Assembly (NCBI RefSeq): GCF_001628715.1
Contig: NZ_CP011120.1
Span: 2,015,501 to 2,079,500, forward strand
DNA from: Acetobacter oryzifermentans
GTDB lineage: Bacteria; Pseudomonadota; Alphaproteobacteria; Acetobacterales; Acetobacteraceae
DNA length: 64,000 nt
Direction: 5' to 3'
In this document: piece by piece, positions 41,363-49,268 of the stretch
How the letters are laid out: every line of letters starts with the position of its first letter
Position numbering within the stretch: position 1 is the stretch's first letter
Program-made: the position numbers and the translations under genes
The notes under the pieces: generated by a model
Told to the model about the DNA's origin: nothing
The model's input: the letters and a program-made list of their open reading frames with translations, nothing else
The model's database searches: none

Positions 41363-41383
41363 CGGGTGGTCAAAAACCACCCG
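41363..41383 (+). terminator. Hairpin after small charged protein
   Basis: CGGGTGGT (41363-41370) pairs with ACCACCCG (41376-41383), followed by TCATTCATTTT. A moderate terminator. Confidence 0.6.
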
Positions 41384-41456
41384 TCATTCATTTTAGAACG
41401 GGGCTGCCTCTTCTTCTTTCCGAAGGATATAATACGGATAAAGAAGGGAGATGAAT

Positions 41457-42155
41457 TTGAAAAAGATACTTTTGGTTGCCATGCTGATATGGGCAACACC
41501 AGTTATAGCCTCTTCTGCACCGCAGACTGTAGATGATGCTTACCCTTATGTAGATGCCGCATCCATTTTACTAACCAATGATATCAAAGCATTTTTAAGT
41601 GGTGGCAAAAGCCTTATTAACTGGGCTCCAGTTTTTCCGCGCCCAACATCCATAACAGCCCAAGCCTATTGGGCAGAATGGAAATCCAGTTCTGTTACTG
41701 CTGCAAAAAATTTCCCCATGGATAAGCCTATCTATATTACCGGGCAGGCTCTTTCTGTTTCCCAAACTGGGGAAGATTTTTATGTTGATTATGCTTCCTC
41801 CCCATCAGGAATAGATGATGTGCAGGCATATCTTTCCAATAATGGTGTAAATGCTGCCTCATCTTATTCTGCCGGAAAAAAAATTTCTCTGCTCTGCTTT
41901 CGTGCAAAAAACATGTTCCAGCCAACAGATTTAGGCGGCTGCGAAGACACAGGCAGTGTTGCACAAAATATTTTTGTAGATGCGTATAAAGATTTGGCTC
42001 TTATCGCAGCAGGCAAAAGTGGAGGCAGACTGCCCTTTTCTGCCAGCGCACAAAGAATGATCATTTCAGCGCAAAATTGTGCCCAGCAATTGCGCAAAGC
42101 GGCATCAGAAGCGGTTTCCATCAGAGAAATGGCTTCATGCAGAGGTGGTGGGTAA
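41457..42155 (+). CDS. Exported protein with OB-fold (tRNA_anti-like) segment
   Basis: 232 aa if it starts at TTG 41457. I prefer that start because AGGGAG (41445-41450) is six bases upstream and the product begins MKKILLVAM, a good signal peptide; the in-frame ATG at 41451 directly abuts the ribosome site. The middle part (about residues 95-165: YITGQALSVSQTGEDFYVDY, then LLCFRAK) resembles the tRNA_anti-like OB fold seen in exported proteins. A TATAAT occurs at 41428-41433. Role unknown. Confidence 0.62.
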   Translation: MKKILLVAMLIWATPVIASSAPQTVDDAYPYVDAASILLTNDIKAFLSGGKSLINWAPVFPRPTSITAQAYWAEWKSSSVTAAKNFPMDKPIYITGQALSVSQTGEDFYVDYASSPSGIDDVQAYLSNNGVNAASSYSAGKKISLLCFRAKNMFQPTDLGGCEDTGSVAQNIFVDAYKDLALIAAGKSGGRLPFSASAQRMIISAQNCAQQLRKAASEAVSIREMASCRGGG

Positions 42156-42173
42156 ATACAATACAACACCACA

Positions 42174-42201
42174 GCCTGACAGGCTAAATAACCTGTCAGG
42201 C
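42174..42201. terminator. Hairpin between convergent genes
   Basis: A perfect ten-base stem GCCTGACAGG/CCTGTCAGGC with an 8-base loop. No T-run; probably still ends transcripts from both sides. Confidence 0.6.
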
Positions 42202-42211
42202 ACTAATGGTA

Positions 42212-43168
42212 TTACAGATTCAATGTGCGTTTAAGTGCTGCACAGTAGGCATCCATAAACCTACGGGAAAGTTCTGCATCCGGCACATACATATCAAACA
42301 CATGATAAGCCCCCGGCACCACCATAACTTCCGTGGGCACAGCCGCTGCCATCAGGCGGGTTGCGTAATCAAGGTCTTCCTTCAAAAACAGATCCATTGA
42401 TCCCACACCAATAAAGGTGGGGGGCAAACCTGCCAGATCTGTTGCACGACCAGCGGCTGCATATGGCGGCGTTTTTAGGCCACCCGCTTTATCGCCCAAA
42501 TAAGCCTGCCATGCGTATTTGTTGGCAGAACGTGTCCAGACAAATTCGCCAAAATTAGCGCCTGGATCACTGTTTACTGCTGTACGATCATCCAGCATGG
42601 GGTAAATAAGCAGCTGAAAAGCAAGTTTGTATTCTTTTTTGTCACGCGCCATCAGGCTTAGGGCTGCGCTTAAACCACCACCTGCACTTTCACCGGCAAC
42701 AACAACCTTATCGCGCGAAATGCCAAGTGTGCTGGCGTTTTCATGCACCCATTTCAGAACGGCATAACAATCTTCAATAGCGCCGGGATATTTCACCTCT
42801 GGCGCGAGACGGTAATCAACCGAAAAAATCTGAAAACCCAGATCACTAGCCAGCTTTTGGCATTTGGGGTCATCCACTTCCGGGTGGCCAGAAACAAGGC
42901 CGCCGCCATGAATGTAAACCATAGCGGGTGCATTGGGTTGCACTTCGCGCGGTGTATAAACAACAACACGTACATCTGGGGCATTATTCAACCCCGGCAC
43001 GTATTCTTCCCGCGTGATAACATCTGGCAGAGGCCGACCTTCTATAAGGCGCACAGATGTTAGAAAAACTTCTCGCACTTCTGGAAGTGAAAGCGATGAA
43101 AGACCATCAAATGACGGCATTTTCTCAAGAATGGGAAGAAATTCGGGATTAACTACTGATTTTGGCAT
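42212..43168 (-). CDS. HSL-family alpha/beta hydrolase (esterase)
   Basis: 318 aa. Hormone-sensitive-lipase-type motifs: oxyanion HGGGLVSGH, VDYRLAPE, nucleophile GESAGG, then the Asp region DLFLKEDLDYA and His in PGAYHVFDM. It should hydrolyse short acyl esters in the cytoplasm; no signal peptide. A second, different member is at 61.3-62.3 kb. Substrate unknown. Confidence 0.88.
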   Translation of the reverse strand: MPKSVVNPEFLPILEKMPSFDGLSSLSLPEVREVFLTSVRLIEGRPLPDVITREEYVPGLNNAPDVRVVVYTPREVQPNAPAMVYIHGGGLVSGHPEVDDPKCQKLASDLGFQIFSVDYRLAPEVKYPGAIEDCYAVLKWVHENASTLGISRDKVVVAGESAGGGLSAALSLMARDKKEYKLAFQLLIYPMLDDRTAVNSDPGANFGEFVWTRSANKYAWQAYLGDKAGGLKTPPYAAAGRATDLAGLPPTFIGVGSMDLFLKEDLDYATRLMAAAVPTEVMVVPGAYHVFDMYVPDAELSRRFMDAYCAALKRTLNL

Positions 43169-43458
43169 AGTAACTCGCCTCCTATTTTGCGGCTGGCATC
43201 ACAGACCGTGCCGCAAGACAAGTTTATATACTCACGATCATCATAATTTATTGATTAGTATCAATATAAAAATAAAATATATCAATATTTTATATATGAT
43301 TTTCATATAATACATTATTATATATGCGTTATAAATTCAATTTATAAAAAATATATAGTTTAAATAAAATTAAAACGCATAATATATTTTGCATGAATGT
43401 GAAATTCATCAACAAACAACAGGTATTTTAAAATACAACCTGTATCTATTGTCCAAAT
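43169..43458. other. Very AT-rich intergenic block
   Basis: About 290 bases without a gene, of which roughly 43235-43440 is mostly A and T with runs such as TATATATGATTTTCATATA and repeated TATATATGCG-like pieces. It stands at the change from core genes to the repeat-protein locus. It may hold the esterase promoter and could attract H-NS-like silencers. Confidence 0.6.
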
Positions 43459-43502
43459 GCCTTCATGGCCAGACTGATTTACATCCGTCTGGCCATGAAG
43501 GC
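43459..43502. terminator. Long perfect hairpin at the end of the 1114-aa repeat-protein gene
   Basis: A perfect 16-base stem: 43459-43474 with 43487-43502 (core CATGGCCAGAC/GTCTGGCCATG), 12-base loop. On the minus strand it starts 11 bases after the stop codon and is followed by ATTTGG. Likely terminator despite the weak T-tail. Confidence 0.75.
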
Positions 43503-43513
43503 TTATTCTCTAA

Positions 43514-46500
43514 TTAAGCAAAGTTCTTTGTATTATCAGCCAGTTTTTCATTACCCAGAACATAATATCCGGCGGCCCGGATTGTTATAGACAGCAGTCC
43601 CATGTGATGGCTGCTCAGGAGATCCCCCAAAGGCAACAAGGCATTTCCGTTTGTCCATGCACAATCTGTCCAATCGGTCTCATGCCAGCCTTCAGGCTTA
43701 TCCTGCATCAGATGCGCTGCAATGTCATGCTGCTGTCCGGCTGTTGCAAGATGCACATCCGCAACGGCAACACCCATGTCACGCCGATCATCCACAAATG
43801 GCCCAATCACATCAGATGGGCGGCTGGCGCGTGAGACAATACGCACAAAGCGTGTGCCAGAACGTAGCATGAAGCTATAACGCTGCCCATTGCGCCTTAC
43901 GGCACGCACAACAGCACCTTTATCTGTTACCAGATGCAGGTCGGGCTCATCTGTCAGAACCTGCGATGCTGTAGCCACTGGCTGCCCGCCGACACTTGCA
44001 GCCCGCTCCGCCAGCTTGCAGAACAAAGGTTCCACAAAAGCACGGTCAACACACAGATCTACTGCGGCATCATCTTCCCAGCTTTTGATTTTTCCACCCA
44101 AGCTCATGACAGAACCAGCCTGACGGAACGCACGGCGGTTACCTGTATCCAGATAACTTTCTGTCAGCATGCCATCTGCTGTAATCACAGAGTGCTCTTC
44201 TGTTTCCACATGGTAGTAATCGTAAGAGGTGATGGATTTATCGTAAAAAATGGAAGATCCATTCACCAGCATGCGCACAGGCACAAACCTGCCTTCAAAG
44301 AACAGGCAATGTTCAGATGTAATCAGCATATCCTTGTAAGGCACACCATCTGCAATGGCATTCTTAAGGATACGCACAGGGTAACCTGCCTCATCATCCG
44401 GCAATCCTGCGCGCACAGTGGCATGCGCCTTACCGACCCATGTCACTTTACGAACAGTGCTTTGTCCATCTGCAAATGTCAGAACATCATCACCCAGTTG
44501 CAGTGTTTCAACAGCAACATCACCACATGGTGTGCGGATCATGGAGCCAGGCAAAAAACAGACTTCATAAACAGCATTGCCATCTGCATCAGAAGAAAGT
44601 GCATACCCATACTGGCTGACATCATCAATGTACAGCGTGACAGACCCACCCTCGTTAAACGACAAGGTGACGTAGTTGCCATCTGCTGAATAACTGGTGG
44701 ACGTAATATCGGTTGCCTTAACCCCGGCAAGCACAATCCCGTCCGAGTTTCCCGCAGAAGCTCCATCAAAACCTGTCACTTCTGTCGTAACGGTTGTGGC
44801 GGAAGATGTCTCAACACCCTCCAAAGTCAGCCCCGTATTGGTGCTGCCTTCCAGATCAACAATGCCACCTGCCCCGGCCCATATGGTGGCTTTGCCGCCG
44901 TTTTGCAGAACCTCCGTACCACTCAGCACAGCACTGCTCTGCACGTTCAACTGGCCACCACTGGCAACATTGACATCTGCCGCAGATCCACCAGAACTGA
45001 CATCCACAGTCCCGCCAGACACATTGGCGCCATTCAGGCTACCCTGTGAGAAAACGTTGAGCGTGCCACCACGTCCTACGGTTTCATTGTGTGCTGTAGC
45101 ACCTGCCTCAACATCTTCAAGGCCGCCATTGTTAACCGTTGTGCTGGTAGTGACGCCACCGCTTTGAACAAATTCGATACCACCAGAATTCACAACGGCA
45201 CTCACAGCCGAGCCGTTAATGTAGCCAAAGCCATTGGCGTTATACGTTGTATGGTTTGCGACCCCACCAGCACTCACAACTTCATGCCCGTGGCTTGCAA
45301 CAATCATGTCACTGTCCTGGCCGCCGGACATCACACGTTCTTCACCCAAATTGGTAATGGTGCCCGATACGGCACTCCCGGCATTATTCTGCCGACCCGT
45401 CTCAATGGTGAAATTGCTGACAACACCGCCCTGAGCCACGTTTTCTACGCCAGAGCGCTCAATCAGAATATTGGAGCCACTACCGCCAGACTGAATATCC
45501 GCGCTGCCGCCACTTGCAATGGTGACACCGCTTTCATACCCGCCAGAGAGTACGGATACCGTTGCGCCCGCGCTGAGTATGCCGCCACTCAAGCTGCCAC
45601 CACTCAGGATGGTTTGACCGCCTATGATCCCAGACGCATCAACAACAACAGTGCCTTGGGAATGAACAGTCTGATTAAGCGCTGTGCCACCAGCTCCTAC
45701 AGTTTCAAGGCCACCGGCGTTCACGGTTGTTGCAGATGCAATGCCACCAGATGCCGCCTGAAGCTGACCGCCATCCAGGATGGTTCCAGAGGTCACGCCT
45801 TTTGTTGCTACCAACTGAAGACCACCAGCAGAAATGGTTGCAGCTTCACTCAGACCATTCAGAACAGCGTCTTCACCACCGCTATTCACAGTGTTGTTGT
45901 ATGCTGAACCGTTTGTATATTCTACAATGGCGCCAGCGTTATTCACGACCGCATCATGGGATACGCCGCCATCAATATACGCGGCATAAATACCTTGGGC
46001 ATTCACAGTCATGGCAGACACCACGCCGTTGCTCTGCACGGTAATACCAGCATCATTCAAGGTTACGCCAGATGCCAGGCCACCACCATTCACCACCAGA
46101 TGATCGTGATAGACCGTCACATCATCCGCAACGCCGCCTGAATTGACAATAACATCGTGAACTTCACCACCTGTTGCAGCCTGCGCGCTGTTATCCGCCG
46201 CACCAGAAACATTTACACCAGAAACATACCCTTTACTGCCAACAACAAGCGTACCTTCCTTGTCCCCAGTAATCTTAATATCCGTCGCAAAAGCACCATC
46301 TGAAACTTGCAGACTTCCGCCTGCTGTCATTGTGACGTCTGTGAGGGTGGCAGACTGAACCGCACCGATAGATGCACCGGAATTTACCGTAACAGAAGAA
46401 CCTGACCCTCCCATAAAAAGAACATTGGCACCCGTATCTGCTGTTAAAGCGGATACAGCACCACCGTCAGTTTCATATGTAGCGCCGTTCTGGACAGTTA

Positions 46501-46858
46501 CGTCCTGCACATTACCTGCATAGCTTGCGGCATGCCCCTTACTTTCTATAGTAAGGTTTGTAATTGTTGCTGTATTTTCTAGATTTCCACCACTTTGAAC
46601 CGTTACGCTGTTCAGGCTTCCCCCCGCATTCTCCAAGAGGCCACCTTCTTCCACAACAGCACTTTGCATTGTGGACAGATTCTGCACTTCCCCCTGATCC
46701 GTCACACTGGATATGTTGCCAAGATTTGTAACTGAACCCGCACTTTGAACGGTCAGACCTACAATAGTATCCATTACTGTAAGTGATTGACCGCTCGTCA
46801 CAACAACGTTGGAAGAAGTATTATTATCTTCAGACACAAATATACCCTCTCTAGACAC
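43514..46858 (-). CDS. Strand-loop-strand (AIDA-type) repeat protein with Hint domain, paralogue 1
   Basis: 1114 aa. Residues about 15-690 are tandem units of about 19-20 aa of the type GGxASxxTVNSGGxxxVxxGG, the AIDA-I strand-loop-strand repeat that autotransporter heptosyltransferases modify. At Cys767 (VCFLPGSMI) a Hint (hedgehog/intein) module begins, with the block-B Thr847 and His850 (LITSEHC). A further conserved region of about 200 aa (SRASRPSDVIGPFVDDRR, TDWTDCAWTNG) ends the chain. There is no signal peptide and no autotransporter barrel. The last about 348 aa are nearly the same as in the two paralogues at 49.3 and 51.4 kb. Probably a surface or secreted, self-processing protein; that is inference. 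Confidence 0.8.
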   Translation of the reverse strand: MSREGIFVSEDNNTSSNVVVTSGQSLTVMDTIVGLTVQSAGSVTNLGNISSVTDQGEVQNLSTMQSAVVEEGGLLENAGGSLNSVTVQSGGNLENTATITNLTIESKGHAASYAGNVQDVTVQNGATYETDGGAVSALTADTGANVLFMGGSGSSVTVNSGASIGAVQSATLTDVTMTAGGSLQVSDGAFATDIKITGDKEGTLVVGSKGYVSGVNVSGAADNSAQAATGGEVHDVIVNSGGVADDVTVYHDHLVVNGGGLASGVTLNDAGITVQSNGVVSAMTVNAQGIYAAYIDGGVSHDAVVNNAGAIVEYTNGSAYNNTVNSGGEDAVLNGLSEAATISAGGLQLVATKGVTSGTILDGGQLQAASGGIASATTVNAGGLETVGAGGTALNQTVHSQGTVVVDASGIIGGQTILSGGSLSGGILSAGATVSVLSGGYESGVTIASGGSADIQSGGSGSNILIERSGVENVAQGGVVSNFTIETGRQNNAGSAVSGTITNLGEERVMSGGQDSDMIVASHGHEVVSAGGVANHTTYNANGFGYINGSAVSAVVNSGGIEFVQSGGVTTSTTVNNGGLEDVEAGATAHNETVGRGGTLNVFSQGSLNGANVSGGTVDVSSGGSAADVNVASGGQLNVQSSAVLSGTEVLQNGGKATIWAGAGGIVDLEGSTNTGLTLEGVETSSATTVTTEVTGFDGASAGNSDGIVLAGVKATDITSTSYSADGNYVTLSFNEGGSVTLYIDDVSQYGYALSSDADGNAVYEVCFLPGSMIRTPCGDVAVETLQLGDDVLTFADGQSTVRKVTWVGKAHATVRAGLPDDEAGYPVRILKNAIADGVPYKDMLITSEHCLFFEGRFVPVRMLVNGSSIFYDKSITSYDYYHVETEEHSVITADGMLTESYLDTGNRRAFRQAGSVMSLGGKIKSWEDDAAVDLCVDRAFVEPLFCKLAERAASVGGQPVATASQVLTDEPDLHLVTDKGAVVRAVRRNGQRYSFMLRSGTRFVRIVSRASRPSDVIGPFVDDRRDMGVAVADVHLATAGQQHDIAAHLMQDKPEGWHETDWTDCAWTNGNALLPLGDLLSSHHMGLLSITIRAAGYYVLGNEKLADNTKNFA

Positions 46859-47144
46859 TTCATATCTAAATGAATGTTATTCATACATTAACTAAAATGA
46901 TACAGCACATTTTTTAGATTATTACCAACATCATTTCGACATCTCTGATCGTTTGTTCTGCCGAAACTGGACATATACATTTAAATTGATGCGATCTATT
47001 CGTGCGCACGATCACGCCATCATCCCTGAAAGCACTCATACGAAGCTCTTTTGACTGCTCGTTGTCCGCTCACTGGCCCTCCTTTTGCCACGCGAGCTCT
47101 ACGCTATCTCACTGGAAAGCAAAGCGGGGTTCCATCGGTGCTTA
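46859..47144. other. Intergenic region upstream of paralogue 1
   Basis: About 290 bases. AT-rich up to 47000, where the promoter of the 1114-aa gene must lie. The part 47000-47144 looks like decayed insertion-sequence DNA with no open frame of note. Confidence 0.4.
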
Positions 47145-47321
47145 CGGATCACACGGTGGACGCCCACCTTATACTTTTGTCTGAAATAGGTCAGTGCCTT
47201 GTTCAGATCCGGACGGAACGCCTTAAAATCCACAGTCCGAGAAAACGCTTCAAGTTGGTCACCAATCTCGCCCAGCCGAGCAAGCCGCTCTATCAACATC
47301 AAAGAAACCAGGCTGCCTCAT
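47145..47321 (-). pseudogene. IS5-like (IS1031-type) transposase remnant
   Basis: The N-terminal part of an IS5-family transposase is readable on the minus strand in pieces: MRQPGFFDVD from 47321, then after a one-base shift ERLARLGEIGDQLEAFSR and VDFKAFRPDLNKALTY, then after another shift GGRPPCDP. A stop follows. The DDE catalytic part and terminal repeats are missing. It sits between paralogue 1 and the heptosyltransferase pseudogene. Confidence 0.65.
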
Positions 47322-47547
47322 GAGCCACCCCTCCAGTCATGACACAAGAGAAGGAATCATAGAGAGAGACCCAAAACCAGAGGCTTTTTCGAACTATCCA
47401 ACTGATACATGATAGTTTCCTTCACTGACATTCAACTCCTCAGCATCCTTACAGAATCATAAGGAACCTTACACACCACCAGTTCTCAGTGAAAATCACC
47501 AAATAGGTTTTCTAATTTATATAGGCTGTAGCAAACAATGACTGGTA
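47322..47547. other. Non-coding stretch next to the IS remnant
   Basis: About 226 bases between the transposase remnant and the end of the heptosyltransferase pseudogene. I see no gene, hairpin or recognisable IS end. Confidence 0.4.
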
Positions 47548-48837
47548 TTATGACAGCGCATGAATGGCTGCACTAATTTTAGCGATGACCTGCTGTGACG
47601 TAATCAGGCGTGTACACTCAAACTGACGTGGTGTATTGGCATGACGAGGGCACCAGAGAAAATCATGATGATCAAAGCGTTCTCGCTCATCATTCCAACA
47701 GGAATTACATGTATGCCAATTGATATTACGGTAAGGAGTATAAAACTCATTGATAGGATGAGTAAAGCCGGAGATCATGACCACAGGCGTACCCGCAGCC
47801 CACGCTAGCCACGCAAGACCTGAACTGAGGCCGATGAAGAACTCAGCATGTCGTAACCAACGTGCACGTTCTGTTAAGGGGCGATTGCCTGTTTGATCCT
47901 CTGCCCCATAAGGAATATGATTCCAGACAATAGCTGTGCCATGTACAGGTCTTTGATCAATACAGATAACCCGGTAGCCCTGCTTTTTAAGATAGGCAAC
48001 AATCTCCATCCATCCAGTGGGATTGTTCCAGTATTTACACTGAGTGCTGGCCTGCACAGCAATACAGACATATTTTTCGGCTATCAGGCGTGTTTCATCA
48101 GACAAAGCAAGTTTGGGTGCTTCTTCCGCAGGATCAACACCTAGAATATACGCGGCAGTGCGATGAAGACCCACCAACCGAAAATCGGTTGGTTGAAAAA
48201 CATTTTCTTTATCATCAAAAAATAACCCCATGCAGTACATTGCATAACTGTCTGCCAGTATGTCTTGTTCCTAAGCTATTTCTGGGGACATAAGTGTTAA
48301 TTCTGGATATGCATCTTTCAGCACAGGAATAATCAAAGCAGAGAGAATGCAGGTTACATTTGCCTGATGGATATGCGCAAAGCGTGCTGCGTAGGGAAAC
48401 CATGCAAGCGTATCGCCCAAAGTACCGACAGGAAATTGAATGACAACTTTTTTGTTTTTCAAATTCAATTCATGCTGGAAAACAATGCGGGCTTCTTTTT
48501 GAGGTAAAATATCTTCAACAATAATACCAAAGCGAACGTAAAAGCGTTTGGCAGAGTGTACGGTAGCGTCCGTATTTTCATTCTGGAACAGAATATTCCC
48601 TGTATCCAGATCACGTCATGTAATCCGCCATTTTCCTTCTGTACGTGCAGGCAGAACAATACGGGCACCCTGATTGAAATCAAACAAAATTCCATCAGGC
48701 CCATGTAAAATTGGGAAAGCAGAAGGGTTGATGTAAGGAGATTTGACCGAAGCCGAATGGTTTGATGAAGCTTCGGTAATACCATCTGCAGAAGACGTAG
48801 AAATTGTGGTTTCTGAATTTGAAAAAACTTCGGTCAT
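47548..48837 (-). pseudogene. Autotransporter strand-loop-strand O-heptosyltransferase, broken by two in-frame stops
   Basis: One frame of 430 codons runs from the ATG at 48837 to 47548, with only two stop codons inside: TGA at 48616-48618 (after GKWRIT, before RDLDTGN) and TAG at 48271-48273 (after MSPEIA). No frameshift is present. Family features are clear: HGPDGILFDFNQGAR and VQFPVGTLGDTLAWF-type QFPVGTLGDTLAWFPYAARF, then GLFFDD, VGLHRTAAYILGVDP, and the iron-finger cysteines CNSC, WCP and FEC near the end. Intact enzymes use ADP-heptose to glycosylate Ser in AIDA-type repeats in the cytoplasm, which are the repeats encoded on both sides. It follows the small NPDVA-repeat gene by 30 bases. 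Confidence 0.88.
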
Positions 48838-48867
48838 GAAACAATCAGTCCAAATATTTAAGAAAAA

Positions 48868-49200
48868 TTATGGAGCCTGAAATTTACGCCCTTCATGGTA
48901 ACCATAGAAAACATAATGGAGTAAAGGCCCTAATGGAAAAGATGCAATATCTGGATTCAAGCGCAAATAAGTTTCTGTATCAAAATCAGGGTTAGGATTT
49001 CTTTTTTCGTGTGCACCAAAATCCATGAAATGAACAAGAGGATCAATCCCAGATTCTGCAACATCGGGATTTACTAAAAGATACCATTCACCATCAAAAT
49101 AGATGGGAAATGTCTTTTCCTGGGAAGGAACTATTTTTTTCATCCGGACTGTTGGGGTGCGAGGATTACGTGATTCCAGATTTGCTGTTTTACGAAGCAT
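48868..49200 (-). CDS. Small protein with two NPDVA/HY-GxxEGR repeats
   Basis: 110 aa. Two imperfect repeats are seen: WYLLVNPDVAESGIDPL-VHF-MDFGAHEKR and YLRLNPDIASFPLGPL-LHY-VFYGYHEGR (each about 30 aa). This short helical unit occurs in proteins linked to glycosyltransferases and surface glycans. It lacks a signal peptide. Being directly upstream of the heptosyltransferase gene on the same strand, it may be its partner or a target-recognition piece; this is inference. Confidence 0.65.
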   Translation of the reverse strand: MLRKTANLESRNPRTPTVRMKKIVPSQEKTFPIYFDGEWYLLVNPDVAESGIDPLVHFMDFGAHEKRNPNPDFDTETYLRLNPDIASFPLGPLLHYVFYGYHEGRKFQAP

Positions 49201-49221
49201 AGCTGTTCCATCAAGATCATA

Positions 49222-49263
49222 AAAAATCTCTCCCTTAATACTAACGATAAGGGAGAGATTTTT
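49222..49263 (-). terminator. Terminator after paralogue 2
   Basis: A perfect 16-base stem (49222-49237 with 49248-49263, core CTCTCCCTTA/TAAGGGAGAG) flanked by A- and T-runs. It begins 5 bases after the stop codon of the 656-aa gene on the minus strand. Confidence 0.9.
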
Positions 49264-49268
49264 AATTT

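Noticed and set aside
44697..45907. Long plus-strand open frames opposite the 1114-aa repeat protein
   Set aside because: They mirror the low-complexity Gly/Ser/Val repeat coding on the other strand, show odd composition and have no ribosome sites or motifs.
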